From Enterobacter cloacae (lineage in GTDB: Bacteria > Pseudomonadota > Gammaproteobacteria > Enterobacterales > Enterobacteriaceae), in contig NZ_CP056117.1 of NCBI RefSeq assembly GCF_013375935.1, positions 1,736,001-1,800,000 of the forward strand: a stretch of 64,000 nt of DNA, read 5' to 3'. This document shows positions 1 to 11,774 of this stretch, piece after piece. A program made the translations under genes and the position numbers. The notes beneath the pieces are model-generated. The model saw nothing but the letters and a program-made list of their open reading frames with translations, did not search any database and was not told the origin of the DNA. The first letter of the stretch is position 1; every line of letters starts with the position of its first letter.

Positions 1-1
1 A

Positions 2-3000
2 CAGGATCAGGTTCGTTTTTCGCAGCGCGCGCTGAGCGCCTTACTGAGCGTGCTGCTGGCGACGCAGCCGCTGCTGCCCGCGATGGCCGCAACCATCACC
101 CCGTCCGGCAACACGCAGATGGACAGGGCGGCCAACGGCGTGCCGGTGGTGAATATTGCCACGCCGAATCAGTCCGGTATTTCCCATAACAAGTACAACG
201 ATTACAACGTCGGGAAAGAGGGGCTGATCCTCAATAACGCCACCGGGCAGCTCAACCAGACCCAGCTTGGCGGAATCATTCAGAATAACCCCAACCTGAA
301 AGCCGGGCAGGAAGCCAAAGGCATCATCAACGAAGTCACCGGGACTAACCGATCGAATTTGCAGGGCTATACCGAAGTGGCGGGCAAGGCGGCCAACGTC
401 ATTGTGGCGAACCCCTACGGCATTACCTGTAACGGCTGCGGGTTTATCAACACGCCGAATGTAACGCTCACCACGGGTAAGCCGGTGCTCGATGCCGGCG
501 GTAAGCTGCAATCGCTTGACGTGACCAAAGGCGCCGTCACCATCGAGGGCGCCGGGCTGGACGGCAGCCAGAGCGATGCGGTATCAATCATTTCTCGCGC
601 CACCGAGATTAATGCCCGGCTGCATGCGAAAGCGTTAACGGTTATCGCCGGGGCAAACCGCGTGGCGGCGGATGGCAGCGTGAGCGGGCTGAAAGGTGAA
701 GGTGAAGCGCCAAAGGTCGCCGTAGACACCGGTGCGCTGGGCGGTATGTACGCCAACCGCATTCGTCTTGTCTCAAGCGAAAAGGGGCTGGGCGTTAACC
801 TTGGCAACCTGAACGCGCGCCAGGGCGATATTGCGCTCAACAGCGCCGGAAAAGTGGTGCTTAAAAACACCCTTGCCAGCGGCAGCACCACGGTTACCGC
901 GTCGGAGGTGACGTTAAGCGGCGACCATAAAGCGGGTGGCGACATCAATGTTTCCGGCCAGCAGGCCGTGACGCTCGCTCAGGCCCGTCTTGCCGCCGAT
1001 AAAAACCTCCAGTTAACCACCAGCGGCACGCTGGCGCAGAACGGCGGGTCGTTCATGGCGGCAGGTGACGCGACGCTTGCGGCAAAAAGCCTTACCCAGA
1101 GCGCAGATGCTCAGGCGGGCGCCGGCCGTCACCTTGCCGTGAACAGTGCTGAAAACGCGGTACTTAACGGCTCTGCCGCCGCAGGCCAGCGGCTGTCGGT
1201 TAAGGGCGGCGAGCTGGTGCAGCGCGGAAATCTCAGTGCCTCAGAGATTGCGCTCAGCGGTAAAACGCTGACGCAGGCGAGCAGCAGCACAACCAGCGCC
1301 AGCGGAAATATCACGCTTACCACGTCCGGCCATAGCCAGCTGAACGGCAGCAATGCCGCCGGACGATCCCTCGCCGTCAGCGCGGGCAGCCTCGCTAACC
1401 ACGGCACGCTTGCAGCCGTTGCGGATAACCGGATTAACACCGGCACGTTCAGCAATACCGGCACCGTTCAGGGTAACGGCCTGACGGTTTCAGGCACCGA
1501 TATCGCCAGTACCGGCACGCTGAGCAGCGCCTCCACGCTGGACATTACTGCCCGCAATATCACCCTTTCCGGCGACACCGGCGCGAAGGGCAAAACTACC
1601 GTGACCGCGAGCGGTAAGCTGGACAACGGCGGCAACCTTCTCAGCGACGACGAGCTTACGCTGAAGGCGGCGCAGATCGTCAACCGCGGCACGCTCTCCG
1701 GCACCCGGGAGCTCAGCGCCTCAGCAGGGACATTCACCGCCAGCGAACGGTCGGTTACCCACAGCGATGGGGATCTGACGCTGAACAATACCGATACCGC
1801 GCTTGCCGGTGAAACCAGCGCCGGCGGCACCGTAACCGTGCTGGGTGACAGCCTGAAAACCGCTGCCACCGCGCAGACGCAGGGCAGGAACGTCAGCGTG
1901 GACGTACAGCGCGCGCAGCTTGAGGGAACTCAGGCCGCGAAAGACAACCTGATCCTCAGGGCTACTGGCAGCCTCAGCCACGCGGGGAAATCGTCGGCGT
2001 CAGGGCTTAAGGCTGACGTCGGACATCTCGACAACAGCGGAACCCTGACGGCCTCCTCCCTTACAATTGACGGCGCTGACGTCATTAACGGTGGCCTGAT
2101 CCACGCCGAAAAAACGCTTTCACTGGTCACCCGCCTGCTGGATAACCGCAGCAGCGGGGTGCTGTACAGCCCGGCGGCGCTGTCGCTTTCGCTCCCTGAA
2201 CTGAAAAACGCCGGCATTATCACCAGCGACGCCGCGCTTTCCCTGTCTGGCTCAACCCTGACCAACAGCGGCGAGCTGAGCGGCGCTTCACTTCTCGTTG
2301 ACTACGACGCGCTGAATAACGCCGCGGGTGGTCTGCTGCTGGCTCAGGGGACAAACCGCATCACCGCGCGGTCTGTGTCCAGCGCGGGCAGCATCGTGGG
2401 CAGCACGCTGGCCGTGAATGCCGGACGCCTCGAAAGTGCCGGTCTGTTACAGGGCGATACCGGACTGTCCCTGACTGGCGAAGAGATGGATTTACTGGCA
2501 GGCTCCCGCACGCTTGCGGCCGGAGATCTCAGCCTTTCAGGCACCACGCTCACCACCGCAGGCCAGCTGCAGGGAGAGAACGTCAGCCTCCGCGGTCGCG
2601 ACTGGAATAACAGCGGAAGCACACTTGCCACCGGCTCGCTTGACGTCTCGGCCAGCGGAACGCTCAGCAATACCGGCGATCTGATGAGCCAGGGCGCCAC
2701 CGCGCTGAATGCCGTCAATACCGTGAATAACGGCAGCCTGCTGTCGGCGGGCGATCTCTCGCTCGCGGGGAATACGCTGCGCAACAGCGGTACGGTTCAG
2801 GGAAACCGGGTATCCGCTCATCAGGACAGCATCGCGAACAGCGGAACGATCACCGGGATTGCCGCCCTGACGCTGGCAGCCCGCCTGGAGATGGCGGCGC
2901 CGCTGCTGTCGCTGGTCAATGACGCGTCTGGATCGTTGCTGACCGCGGGCGAGCTGTCCGTGACGGGCGGCGATCTGCGCAACGCGGGGCAATGGCAGGG

Positions 3001-6000
3001 GAAACGGGTATTTATTGATGCACAGACGCTTACGAACGGCGGTGCGATCCAGGCGGCAGATTCACTGGATGCGCACATCAGCGGCACCCTTACCGGCACG
3101 GCCGGGAGCAAAATTACCTCCAATGGTGAACTGACGCTCTCAGCGCTGACGCTGGCAAACAGCGGACAGTGGATTGCGAAGCACCTCACGCTGAAGGCCG
3201 GTTCGCTGACCAACGGCGGCGAAATTACCGGTGTCGATGCGCTGTCTGTCGCCATGAAACAGGATCTGAACAATCTGGCCGGTGGAAAACTGCTGAGCGC
3301 AGGCGCGCTGACGCTTGATGCGGACAGTACGACCAACGCCGGGCAAATCCAGGGGAAAGCGACCGCCGTTACCGCCGGGCAACTTATCAACAGCGGGCGG
3401 CTTCAGGGTGAAGGCCTGACCCTGAATGCCGCCGGGACGCTGAGCAATACCGCCGGCGGCGTGCTGCTGAGTGAGAAGGCGCTGAAGGTGTCGGCTGCCA
3501 CGCTGAATAATCAGGGGACGATACAGGGCGGCGGGGAGTCCGCGGTGAAAGCCACCACCCGCGTGCAGAACGACGGCAAGGTACTCTCCGGTGGCAGCCT
3601 CACGCTGACCGCGCCGGAGCTGGCGAACGGCAGCAGCGGGCTGGTTCAGGCGGTGAGGCTGCTGCTGGATGTGGTGAATGCGGTGAATGGCGGAAATATA
3701 CTTGCAACCGGAAACGCCGAACTGCGCGGCAGCACGCTTGATAACAGCGGCACGCTTCAGGGTGCGGGTTTACAGGCAAATTACCAAAACGTTACCAACA
3801 GCGGAACGGTATTTGGCGCCACTTCGCTTACGGTAAACGGTGACGCCTTTGATAATACCGGAAGCGGTAAGCTCTACAGCGGGGATAATTTGCTGCTGGA
3901 CGTGCGTAATTACAGCGGCAGTGGTGCTGTGGTTTCCCTGGGCGACGCCACGCTGAAACTGATTAACGCGTTCGCTAACACCGGCACCCTGGCAGCAGGT
4001 AAAACGCTGTCTGTCTCATCGCAGAATGACATGACGAACAGCGGCGTAATGCAGGGCAATGTTATTGCCCTCAGTGCGGGCGGCGCGTTCACGAACAGCG
4101 GTACGCTCACCGCCGGAAACGGCAGCAGTACCTTCAGCGCGCAGAGCCTGTTGCTCAACGCATCCGGCTCGCTTCAGGCGGGCGGAGATGTGCAGCTTAC
4201 CTCACGTGAAAATATCACCGTTAACGGCTTCACCGGCACGGCGGGCAGTCTGACGATGACGGCCGCCGGTACACTGCTGAACACGGCGCTGATTTATGCG
4301 GGCAATAATCTCTCTCTGTTTGCTGCACGTATCCACAACATATACGGCGATATTCTTGCGGATAACAGCCTCTGGATGCAGAAGAATGCTGTCGGGGAGG
4401 CAAACGCTGAAGTTATTAACCGCTCCGGTACGATTGAGACCACACGCGGTGATATCACCGTTAATACCGGCCATTTAATCAATGAAGCCGATGGCCTGAC
4501 TGTCAGCCAGTCTGAACGGGAATACCCGGATGCCATTCCTGCCGCAGATGAACACTACTTTAGTTATGACCTCAACGGCAGACGTTCGGATTTTGTTCTC
4601 CTTCTTGAAGACTGGAAAAACGATGGCGGTCAGGTTGTGTATGACTGGTATGAGCATTGCGCCGGAAGTGGCGCAAATGGTAGCGGGCAGTGTGGTGACA
4701 GAGTGGATTATCGCCTCACAGGGGAAGATATTCGGCAATTCCTGCTGAGTGAATCTGTTGTGTCCGTATCGGCCACCGGCAGTTCCGCCCGAATGGCTGC
4801 CGGACGTGATATTACGATTAATGCAGGCACGCTGGACAACCGTGCCAGTCATATTCTTGCTGGGCGTAATGCCGTGCTTGCGGGGGAAACACTGAATAAC
4901 CTTTCTGCTGAAGGTGGACGCCGCGTTACGTACGTTCAGGCTGAATACCGTTGTGAGTGGTTTTACCGGGACTGCAATGACAGTAAATGGAAACCTCTGA
5001 CGCAATATGCAGATGGAAGTTGGGGCTGGTTTGATGAGGACTACGGCTGGTATGGCTGGGTGCCTTACATTCTCGGTGAACGCACGACAGAATTTGTGGC
5101 CGATGGCGGTGTATACCGGTCAGTTATCAGTGCCGGTGGTAGCGTCAGTGCAAGCTTTACGAGTGATATCGGCAATACTAACGTCACCGCAAATACGGGT
5201 GAGTTCAGTAATACGATTGATGCCCCAACGCTGAATTCATTCTCGCCTGAAGCTATTGGTAAAGGCCTTAGCAGTGAATCACTGGCACAAGCTGGCAGTA
5301 CGGACATTCGTCTCCCTGAGCTACTGGGCAATATCACTGACGCCCTGAAAGACATCTCCGGCGGTTCATCACTTTCCGATCAAAACGGCAGCAGCGGTAA
5401 CTACCCGCTACCGTCCGGCAATAGCGGCTATTTCGTGCCGTCCACCGATCCCGACAGCCCGTATCTGATTACGGTAAACCCTAAGCTTGATGACCTCGGC
5501 AATATGGACGACAGCCTGTTTGACGGACTGTATGGCCTGCTCGGCATAAAGCCCGGCGATGCACCGCGTGAAACCAACACCGCGTACACCGATCGGAACC
5601 AGTTCCTCGGCTCGGCCTATTTCCTCGACAGGCTCGGCCTGAACCCGGATCGCGACTACCGCTTCCTCGGCGACGCGGTGTTTGATACCCGCTACGTCAG
5701 CAACGCGATTCTGAACCAGACCGGCAGCCGCTATATCAACGGCATCGGCTCCGATCTCGATCAGATGCGCTACCTGATGGACAGCGCCGCAGAGCAACAG
5801 AAAACGCTGGGGCTGAAATTTGGCGTGGCGCTCACGGCGGCCCAGGTTGCCGCGCTTGACCACAGCCTGCTGTGGTGGGAAGCGGCAACCATCAACGGCC
5901 AGACGGTGATGATCCCGAAAGTGTACCTGTCGCCGAAGGATGTCACCGTTCACAGCGGCAGCGTCATCAGCGGCAATAACGTCCAACTGGCGGGCGGCAA

Positions 6001-9000
6001 CGTTATCAACAGCGGCAGTACGATCGTGGCGCAGAATGGCCTGTCCATTGATAGCAGCAACAGCCTGAGCAACCTCAACGCCGGGCTGCTGAGCGCAGGC
6101 GGCGGGCTGAACCTGAGCGCGCTGGGGGACATCAACAACATCGGCTCCACCATCAGCGGTAAAACGGTAGGGCTGGAGAGCGTCACGGGCAGCATTAACA
6201 ACGTTACCCGCGCGCAGCAGTGGAATGTTGATGCGGGCAATGTGCGTTTTAGCGGCACGGATGTGGGCAGGGCGGCCTCTATCGCCGCCACCGACGGGCT
6301 GACGATGCGCGCCGGACAGGATATCAACGTGACCGGCGCAAACGTGTCGGCGGGCGGCAGCCTGGCCATGGCGGCGGGGAATGATATCAACATCACCGCC
6401 AACGAGATTGCGACGAGCGAGGGACGAGCCGGGCGCAACCGCGCGACAACGGAGACGGCGTCCGTCACGCATCAGGGCAGCACCCTGAGCGCTGGCGATG
6501 ACCTGACGTTGCAGGCGGGCAACGACGTGAATGCCCGGGCGGCGGCGATGGCGGCGGAAGGCGATGTGGGGATTCAGGCCGGTCGGGACGTGAACCTGCT
6601 GGCGGAAGCCAGCTCGCAGAGCGCGAGCCGCCGTGAGAAGAAAAAAACCGTTATCGACGAATCCGTACGCCAGCAGGGAACGGAGATTGCCAGCGGCGGC
6701 AACACCACGATCCTTGCAGGGCGTGACGTGTCCGCGCAGGCGGCTGGCGTGACGGCGCAGGGCGATATCGGCGTGGCGGCAGGCCGCGACGTGAATCTGA
6801 CGACGGCAACGGAAAGCGATTACCACTTCCAGGAGCAGACGAAGACCAAAAAAGGGTTCCTCAGCAAAAAGACCACCCACACCATCGAGGAAGACAGCGC
6901 GACGCGGGAGAAGGGATCGCTGCTGAGCGGCGACAACGTGACGGTGTCGGCGGGCAACAACCTACGGGTGTCAGGCTCGGCGGTCGCCGGAGACGGCGAC
7001 GTGGCGCTGTCCGCAGGCAACAACGTGGACATCGTGGCGGCCACCAACACCGACACGTCATGGCGCTTTAAGGAGACCAAAAAGTCCGGCCTGATGGGCA
7101 CGGGCGGCATCGGCTTCACCATCGGCAGCAGCAAGTCTACCCACGATCTTCGCGAGCAGGGTACAACCCAGAGCGAGAGCTTCAGCACCGTCGGTTCAAC
7201 GGGCGGCAGCGTCAGCATTACGGCAGGCAAACAGGCGCATATCGGCGGGGCGGATATCATTGCGCAGAAGGATATCAGCCTGACCGGCGACAGCGTGGTG
7301 ATTGAGCCGGGGCATGACAAACGCACCCGCGATGAGAAATTTGAGCAGAAGAGTAGCGGGCTGACGGTAGCGCTGTCCGGGGCGGCGGGGAGCGCGGTGA
7401 ATAATGCGGTCACCACGGCACAGAGCGCGAAGCAGAGCAGCGACTCACGTCTGGCGGCACTGCAGGGTACGCAGGCGGCGCTGTCCGGCGTACAGGCCGG
7501 TCAGGCCGTGGCGCTGGACCAGGCGAAGGGCGACTCTGACAAACGCAATAACAACACCATCGGCGTCAGCGCGTCGATTGGGTCACAGTCGTCCAAATCC
7601 TCATCGCATATGGAGAGCGAGACGACGACAGGCAGCGCCCTGAGCGCGGGCAATAACGTCACGATAAAGGCTACCGGAAGCGACATCACCGTGGCGGGCA
7701 GCCAGATTAAGGCCGGGAAGGACGTACGGCTTGATGCAGCGCGGGACGTCAACCTGATAGCCTCGCAGGATACGCAGCAGACAACGGGTAAAAACAGCAG
7801 CAGCGGTGGCAGCCTGGGGGTCGGGGTGGGTGTCGGCTCCGGTGGGGCGGGCATCAGCATCTCGGCGAACGCCAACAGCAGCAAGGGGCACGAGAAGGGT
7901 AACGGCGTCTGGCAGAACGAGACCACGGTGGATGCGGGTAACCGCGTGACCATTAACAGCGGGCGCGACGCGACGATTGCCGGTGCGCAGGTGAGCGGCG
8001 AAGCCGTGGTGGCAGATATCGGGCGCGATCTGACCATTGCCAGCACCCAGGACAGCGACCACTACAACAGCAAGCAGAACAGCGTCAGCGGCGGCGTGGG
8101 GTACACCTTTGGTGCAGGCACGGCATCCGGCAGCATCAATGTCAGCCGCGACAAAATGACCAGCGACTTTGACTCGGTGCAGGAGCAGAGCGGGCTGTTT
8201 GCAGGCAGCGGCGGTTTTGATGTGACGGTAGGCAACCATACGCAGCTCGACGGCGGGGTGATTGCCTCCACGGCGACGGCGGATAAAAATCGCCTCGAAA
8301 CGGGGACGCTGGGCTTCAGCGATATCCATAACCAGGCGGACTTTAAGACGGAGCACCAGGGCGCAGGCATCAGTTCGGGCGGCAGCATCGGCGAGCAGTT
8401 TGCCGGGAACATGGCGAACGCTCTGTTGGCCGGAGGCGGTAACAGTGGCCATGCGGAAGGTACGACGCAGGCGGCGGTAAGCGAGGGGACGCTCATCATC
8501 CGCGATAAGGAGAACCAGAAGCAGGATGTGGCTGGCCTGAGCCGCGATGCGGAGCATGCGAACGGCAGCATCAGCCCGATATTTGACAAGGAGAAGGAGC
8601 AGCAGCGCCTGCAGGAAGTGCAATTGATTGGTGAGATAGGCTCGCAGGCGGTGGATATTGCGAACACGCAGGGGGAGATAAACGGGCTGAATGCAGGCAG
8701 AAAAGAGCTTGCAGATAAAGGGATAACCGAGCCGGGGGCGGATGCCAGCGACGAGGCTAAAGCTGCATATCAGAATGCCCTTCGCGCGACCGGTGCGTAT
8801 AAGACCACGACGGCGAAATACGGCTCGGGCAGCGACCTGCAGCGGGGTATCCAGGCGGCGACGGCCGCGCTTCAGGGGCTGGCGGGCAGCGACCTGACGG
8901 CTGCGCTGGCGGGGGCATCGGCACCGGAGCTGGCAAACTATATCGGACATGGTTCCGGGCTGAGCGATGAGGCTGCGGTGGTGGCGCATGCCATCCTGGG

Positions 9001-9997
9001 CGGCGCGGTTGCGGCGCTGCAGGGGAATAGCGCGGCAGCGGGTGCGGCCGGAGCAGCGACCGGTGAACTTGCGGCGAAGGCGATAGCGGGTATGCTGTAC
9101 CCTGACGTCAAAGATTTGTCGACGCTGAGCGAAGATCAGAAGCAGACGGTCAGTGCGCTGGCGACGATATCGGCCGGGATGGCTGGCGGGCTTGCTGGAG
9201 ACAGTACGGGTTCGGCGGTGGCCGGGGGGCAGGCAGGGAAGAATGCGGCTGAGAATAACTCGCTGGCTGGAGATAAGGCCCGTGAAGCGGCTAAGCATGC
9301 TGCTGAATCCCTGAAAAATCAGGTCAGGGAAAAGATGGGTGAAGGTACAGCCTCCTCCATCGCAAATGGCATAATCAATGCTCTTGCTGATACCGGCGAT
9401 GCGGCTTTGGGTTCAGCGGACTATGCTGCTGATGCGGCAATGGCGCTGGCATCGTGTGCCGTTGGTGACAGTTATTGCAGTAAAGCCATGAGCGACCTGG
9501 CTGGGAAGAATCAGGCGGTGGCGGATAGTGTTAGCGCCCTGATGCAAGGCGAAACCTGGTCAACTGTTGCGGATACGGTTAAACAGGCGGCGGGAGGAAA
9601 TCAGGCGGCGCTTGAAGCCACTGGCGGGTTACTGGCAGGTATTATGTTGCCGGGTAAGAAATTGCCGAATGCAACATCTTTAGAAACAGCATTAAAAGCT
9701 TCAGTTGTTGACAAAATTCTTAACGCAGACCGAGTTGGTAGTGGGTTAAAACCAGACCCTACTCATAGAGGTGCCAGTTACCTCAGCCGTGAACAGTTGA
9801 TGGATGGCGAGGTTTTCACTATCAAAGGTGGTGATGGTATAGAAAGAAAATTGCTTCAAGCTGAAGGCTCATTTAATGATAAGAAAGGAATATTCGAATA
9901 TATTTATGATGATAAAGGACATATAACGCACCAAAGATTTATCGAGGGTGGTAGTATCACTGGTGCTCCTAATCAAAAGCAATCGAAGGTAAAATGA
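2..9997 (+). CDS. cdiA: CdiA-type contact-dependent inhibition exoprotein (5' end off window)
   Basis: Giant two-partner-secretion effector that would be exported by a CdiB transporter (not in window) and deliver its C-terminal toxin into touching cells. The frame is open to the left edge, so the start is missing; numbering here is from the GTG at 50. The end of the signal region and AMA cleavage area are followed by the TPS/haemagglutination domain (about 12-160, with [13 protein letters not shown]). Then come FHA-1 repeats rich in NSGTL/GNTL units (about 200-1480), a non-repetitive Trp/Cys-containing stretch in the receptor-binding position (about 1485-1960), FHA-2 repeats with GRDVNL/GNDVN motifs (about 2080-2740), and a pretoxin region ending in AENN (3067-3070; VENN-like). 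The toxin part (3071-3315) ends in a roughly 100-residue domain with DPTHR, GGDG, GIFEYI and HQRFI motifs; its activity is not known to me. Codon use becomes AT-rich from about 9,660. Confidence 0.93.
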   Translation, partial: QDQVRFSQRALSALLSVLLATQPLLPAMAATITPSGNTQMDRAANGVPVVNIATPNQSGISHNKYNDYNVGKEGLILNNATGQLNQTQLGGIIQNNPNLKAGQEAKGIINEVTGTNRSNLQGYTEVAGKAANVIVANPYGITCNGCGFINTPNVTLTTGKPVLDAGGKLQSLDVTKGAVTIEGAGLDGSQSDAVSIISRATEINARLHAKALTVIAGANRVAADGSVSGLKGEGEAPKVAVDTGALGGMYANRIRLVSSEKGLGVNLGNLNARQGDIALNSAGKVVLKNTLASGSTTVTASEVTLSGDHKAGGDINVSGQQAVTLAQARLAADKNLQLTTSGTLAQNGGSFMAAGDATLAAKSLTQSADAQAGAGRHLAVNSAENAVLNGSAAAGQRLSVKGGELVQRGNLSASEIALSGKTLTQASSSTTSASGNITLTTSGHSQLNGSNAAGRSLAVSAGSLANHGTLAAVADNRINTGTFSNTGTVQGNGLTVSGTDIASTGTLSSASTLDITARNITLSGDTGAKGKTTVTASGKLDNGGNLLSDDELTLKAAQIVNRGTLSGTRELSASAGTFTASERSVTHSDGDLTLNNTDTALAGETSAGGTVTVLGDSLKTAATAQTQGRNVSVDVQRAQLEGTQAAKDNLILRATGSLSHAGKSSASGLKADVGHLDNSGTLTASSLTIDGADVINGGLIHAEKTLSLVTRLLDNRSSGVLYSPAALSLSLPELKNAGIITSDAALSLSGSTLTNSGELSGASLLVDYDALNNAAGGLLLAQGTNRITARSVSSAGSIVGSTLAVNAGRLESAGLLQGDTGLSLTGEEMDLLAGSRTLAAGDLSLSGTTLTTAGQLQGENVSLRGRDWNNSGSTLATGSLDVSASGTLSNTGDLMSQGATALNAVNTVNNGSLLSAGDLSLAGNTLRNSGTVQGNRVSAHQDSIANSGTITGIAALTLAARLEMAAPLLSLVNDASGSLLTAGELSVTGGDLRNAGQWQGKRVFIDAQTLTNGGAIQAADSLDAHISGTLTGTAGSKITSNGELTLSALTLANSGQWIAKHLTLKAGSLTNGGEITGVDALSVAMKQDLNNLAGGKLLSAGALTLDADSTTNAGQIQGKATAVTAGQLINSGRLQGEGLTLNAAGTLSNTAGGVLLSEKALKVSAATLNNQGTIQGGGESAVKATTRVQNDGKVLSGGSLTLTAPELANGSSGLVQAVRLLLDVVNAVNGGNILATGNAELRGSTLDNSGTLQGAGLQANYQNVTNSGTVFGATSLTVNGDAFDNTGSGKLYSGDNLLLDVRNYSGSGAVVSLGDATLKLINAFANTGTLAAGKTLSVSSQNDMTNSGVMQGNVIALSAGGAFTNSGTLTAGNGSSTFSAQSLLLNASGSLQAGGDVQLTSRENITVNGFTGTAGSLTMTAAGTLLNTALIYAGNNLSLFAARIHNIYGDILADNSLWMQKNAVGEANAEVINRSGTIETTRGDITVNTGHLINEADGLTVSQSEREYPDAIPAADEHYFSYDLNGRRSDFVLLLEDWKNDGGQVVYDWYEHCAGSGANGSGQCGDRVDYRLTGEDIRQFLLSESVVSVSATGSSARMAAGRDITINAGTLDNRASHILAGRNAVLAGETLNNLSAEGGRRVTYVQAEYRCEWFYRDCNDSKWKPLTQYADGSWGWFDEDYGWYGWVPYILGERTTEFVADGGVYRSVISAGGSVSASFTSDIGNTNVTANTGEFSNTIDAPTLNSFSPEAIGKGLSSESLAQAGSTDIRLPELLGNITDALKDISGGSSLSDQNGSSGNYPLPSGNSGYFVPSTDPDSPYLITVNPKLDDLGNMDDSLFDGLYGLLGIKPGDAPRETNTAYTDRNQFLGSAYFLDRLGLNPDRDYRFLGDAVFDTRYVSNAILNQTGSRYINGIGSDLDQMRYLMDSAAEQQKTLGLKFGVALTAAQVAALDHSLLWWEAATINGQTVMIPKVYLSPKDVTVHSGSVISGNNVQLAGGNVINSGSTIVAQNGLSIDSSNSLSNLNAGLLSAGGGLNLSALGDINNIGSTISGKTVGLESVTGSINNVTRAQQWNVDAGNVRFSGTDVGRAASIAATDGLTMRAGQDINVTGANVSAGGSLAMAAGNDINITANEIATSEGRAGRNRATTETASVTHQGSTLSAGDDLTLQAGNDVNARAAAMAAEGDVGIQAGRDVNLLAEASSQSASRREKKKTVIDESVRQQGTEIASGGNTTILAGRDVSAQAAGVTAQGDIGVAAGRDVNLTTATESDYHFQEQTKTKKGFLSKKTTHTIEEDSATREKGSLLSGDNVTVSAGNNLRVSGSAVAGDGDVALSAGNNVDIVAATNTDTSWRFKETKKSGLMGTGGIGFTIGSSKSTHDLREQGTTQSESFSTVGSTGGSVSITAGKQAHIGGADIIAQKDISLTGDSVVIEPGHDKRTRDEKFEQKSSGLTVALSGAAGSAVNNAVTTAQSAKQSSDSRLAALQGTQAALSGVQAGQAVALDQAKGDSDKRNNNTIGVSASIGSQSSKSSSHMESETTTGSALSAGNNVTIKATGSDITVAGSQIKAGKDVRLDAARDVNLIASQDTQQTTGKNSSSGGSLGVGVGVGSGGAGISISANANSSKGHEKGNGVWQNETTVDAGNRVTINSGRDATIAGAQVSGEAVVADIGRDLTIASTQDSDHYNSKQNSVSGGVGYTFGAGTASGSINVSRDKMTSDFDSVQEQSGLFAGSGGFDVTVGNHTQLDGGVIASTATADKNRLETGTLGFSDIHNQADFKTEHQGAGISSGGSIGEQFAGNMANALLAGGGNSGHAEGTTQAAVSEGTLIIRDKENQKQDVAGLSRDAEHANGSISPIFDKEKEQQRLQEVQLIGEIGSQAVDIANTQGEINGLNAGRKELADKGITEPGADASDEAKAAYQNALRATGAYKTTTAKYGSGSDLQRGIQAATAALQGLAGSDLTAALAGASAPELANYIGHGSGLSDEAAVVAHAILGGAVAALQGNSAAAGAAGAATGELAAKAIAGMLYPDVKDLSTLSEDQKQTVSALATISAGMAGGLAGDSTGSAVAGGQAGKNAAENNSLAGDKAREAAKHAAESLKNQVREKMGEGTASSIANGIINALADTGDAALGSADYAADAAMALASCAVGDSYCSKAMSDLAGKNQAVADSVSALMQGETWSTVADTVKQAAGGNQAALEATGGLLAGIMLPGKKLPNATSLETALKASVVDKILNADRVGSGLKPDPTHRGASYLSREQLMDGEVFTIKGGDGIERKLLQAEGSFNDKKGIFEYIYDDKGHITHQRFIEGGSITGAPNQKQSKVK

Positions 9998-9998
9998 G

Positions 9999-10508
9999 AT
10001 GAGTATATATCCAATACCATTTGAGTTTATTGAAGGTAAAGTCAAGTTATCTTGGTGTGATATTAAATGGGCTTATGAGCATAATCTTATAAAAGCATAT
10101 GTTCCTGTAAAAGAAGCAGAAAAAAAAGTTCTGACGAGGAATTACTCTGATGCTGAGCTTAACTTATCATTTCTTTCACCGGAACAAAAAGAGGATATAA
10201 TGTCTTGTTTGAATGTAATTTGTTCAAAAGTAGAGGGGGAGGACGAGTCAATAATTAAGCGGAAATGGTTGTTTATAACGCTTGGTTGGCTTTGGGATAA
10301 CAGAAGTAGCTTTTCAGAACCATTGGGAGAAGTTGAGAATGTCTATTCGGATTTTGGCTATCCAGTCGAAATGGAATCATTCATTAAATATATGCCGCCT
10401 TCTGATGGATATGATCCATCTATTCACACTTACGAGGAAAACATTGAAAGATTGATGTGTAACTGGGAGTTTTATTTGAAAAAAGAATCCGCTATATTTA
10501 AATGTTAA
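9999..10508 (+). CDS. cdiI: CdiI-type immunity protein, DUF2247-like
   Basis: 169-residue acidic cytoplasmic protein whose ATG follows the cdiA stop by one base, the usual place of the cognate immunity gene. The sequence (IPFEFI, KLSWCDIKWAYEH, KWLFITLGWLWDNR, PLGEVENVYSDFGYP, YMPPSDGYDPS) resembles what I remember of the DUF2247 family, common beside polymorphic toxins. It has no signal peptide or membrane segment, as expected for a protein that binds toxin inside the cell. It is strongly AT-rich like the toxin domain, so the two probably moved together. Neutralisation of the CdiA-CT is inferred from position and family, not shown. Confidence 0.8.
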   Translation: MSIYPIPFEFIEGKVKLSWCDIKWAYEHNLIKAYVPVKEAEKKVLTRNYSDAELNLSFLSPEQKEDIMSCLNVICSKVEGEDESIIKRKWLFITLGWLWDNRSSFSEPLGEVENVYSDFGYPVEMESFIKYMPPSDGYDPSIHTYEENIERLMCNWEFYLKKESAIFKC

Positions 10509-10525
10509 ATATGTTGGTGATTAAG

Positions 10526-11101
10526 ATGAAGGAGTTGAGGTTAATAAGGATGGGATGTATTAATATTCACTTTGTTGTTGCTTTGATATTTATAATTACT
10601 GCCTGCACACCCGGGCCTGTTGGTACAAAGCGTTACCAGCCCTATACTGGTGTCGATTCAGCAATAATATATACACAAGTTAATGAACGTCATCGGGGAT
10701 TAGTTTTTTTACAACGTTTTGAGAAAAATGGTGACTGTTTTGAAGAGGCTGATATGATATATATCAGCAATAACTTCATGGATGGAGGATTACATCATTT
10801 TATGGAAAGTCGTATTCAAGCTAATAAATACTGGTCGCTCTACGTACTGGATAATTCAAGCGGAAGGCAAATATTAAGGAGAACAGCATTCATTCCTGAA
10901 GCTGGAAAGCGTTATGTTGGCATTGATTATCAAGGAGTAGTTGAAATTCCACAAGAATTAAAAATTTCTAGCGAAGATGATTTAGATGAGATTTATACAA
11001 AATATAAAAATAAAAAAGCTATGGCATGGAACTTGCGCAGCGGACAATGTAAAACTTGGATCGGTAAACTAATGGAACCATTAATTTCTAGCAGGAATTA
11101 A
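10526..11101 (+). CDS. Putative lipoprotein in the cdi toxin-immunity tract
   Basis: Unrecognised protein of about 191 residues with an N-terminal hydrophobic stretch ending in a lipobox (IITAC), so probably a lipoprotein. Three starts are possible. The ATG at 10502 overlaps the cdiI stop and suggests translational coupling. The ATG at 10526 is chosen because it gives the positively charged n-region (MKELRLIR) that a lipoprotein signal needs. The ATG at 10550 has the best Shine-Dalgarno (GAGG, 9 nt upstream) but leaves no charge. The mature part is hydrophilic with no familiar motif. It is AT-rich like its neighbours and lies between the immunity gene and a second toxin remnant, so it belongs to the variable cdi cassette. 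Function unknown. Confidence 0.6.
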   Translation: MKELRLIRMGCINIHFVVALIFIITACTPGPVGTKRYQPYTGVDSAIIYTQVNERHRGLVFLQRFEKNGDCFEEADMIYISNNFMDGGLHHFMESRIQANKYWSLYVLDNSSGRQILRRTAFIPEAGKRYVGIDYQGVVEIPQELKISSEDDLDEIYTKYKNKKAMAWNLRSGQCKTWIGKLMEPLISSRN

Positions 11102-11241
11102 GAGGGCAAGTATTTCAGGTTAGGCTAGTTATTGGAAACTATATTGACCCTCAGACAGGAGCATCCACACCTATTACAAATGGCATAGTCCACTATGGTA
11201 AAAACGGTGTTCATATTGTTCCTGCAAGACCTTCAGAATAA
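11092..11241 (+). pseudogene. Orphan CdiA-CT C-terminal fragment
   Basis: An open stretch of about 50 codons without a start codon or ribosome site, bounded upstream by a TAG at 11089. It reads GQVFQVRLVIGNYIDPQTGA and ends HYGKNGVHIVPARPSE. The ending G-x-H-I-V-P-A-R-P is typical of polymorphic-toxin C-termini in Rhs/FHA-type proteins. It lies just before a small gene with its own strong ribosome site. This is the usual form of an orphan toxin module: the toxin tail of an earlier cdiA allele, displaced when a new CT/immunity pair was inserted. Toxin class not identified. Confidence 0.6.
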
Positions 11242-11253
11242 TAAGGGGGAGTA

Positions 11254-11553
11254 ATGGTTTTATCTGATTTAAGTGTATACCTGAGACTTTCATTGCAGAG
11301 GGCTTTGTTGGGAAACGTTACCCCTAACATTAGAGCCGTTATTGCTGAATTATCTGGTAAGAACATTAGCTTACTTTTTTATTTTGAAGGTGAAGTTGAT
11401 GTCGACGACGAAGAGCTTGCATCGGTAATAGAAACGGAAATTATTGCCGATTTTGATGATGATTTTACTGTATATACAACAGTTCAGCGTCTTGATTATC
11501 CACAGATGATAAAGAATAAAAATGGTTTACTGGTATATCTAAGAAAAGAGTAG
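11254..11553 (+). CDS. Small orphan immunity-like protein
   Basis: 99-residue acidic cytoplasmic protein with a strong ribosome site (GGGGGAG, 3-9 nt before the ATG). The segments LLGNVTPNIRAV, ISLLFYFEGEVDVDDEELASVI and ETEIIADF resemble a family of small proteins seen next to CdiA/Rhs toxin tails; I recall the pattern but not a family name. It directly follows the orphan toxin fragment at 11092-11241, so it is best read as the immunity gene of a former cdiA allele, kept after its toxin was displaced. It would protect against neighbours still carrying that toxin (inference). Confidence 0.6.
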   Translation: MVLSDLSVYLRLSLQRALLGNVTPNIRAVIAELSGKNISLLFYFEGEVDVDDEELASVIETEIIADFDDDFTVYTTVQRLDYPQMIKNKNGLLVYLRKE

Positions 11554-11560
11554 CAACAAA

Positions 11561-11590
11561 GATCCCGGCCCCTGCGCAGGGATCGTTTTA
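11561..11590 (+). terminator. Rho-independent terminator after the cdi cassette
   Basis: GATCCC pairs with GGGATC (11561-11566 with 11579-11584) around a 12-nt loop and is followed by GTTTTAT, 8 nt past the stop of the small immunity-like gene. Confidence 0.6.
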
Positions 11591-11774
11591 TCAATAATTC
11601 CTAAAAATGCCCGTTATCCCGTTTGTACGCGGGCAGGTTGTCCGCATTTAACGGCCGTGGATAATGCAGAATGCAGGGAAACGCCAAATTAGGCCTGAAC
11701 TAAGTATGAAAGAGCGGTAAGCGTAAGCAAGTAGAAAGATATTCTCCTTCATTATTTTATCTCAAGGAAAGAAA

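Noticed and set aside
5408..6880. 490-codon open frame on the minus strand inside cdiA
   Set aside because: Antisense shadow of repetitive GC-rich coding sequence; Arg/His/Ala-rich product without motif, no ribosome site or promoter.
7601..9298. 565-codon open frame on the minus strand inside cdiA
   Set aside because: Same reason: composition of a shadow frame and fully overlapped by the conserved FHA-2 and pretoxin coding sequence.
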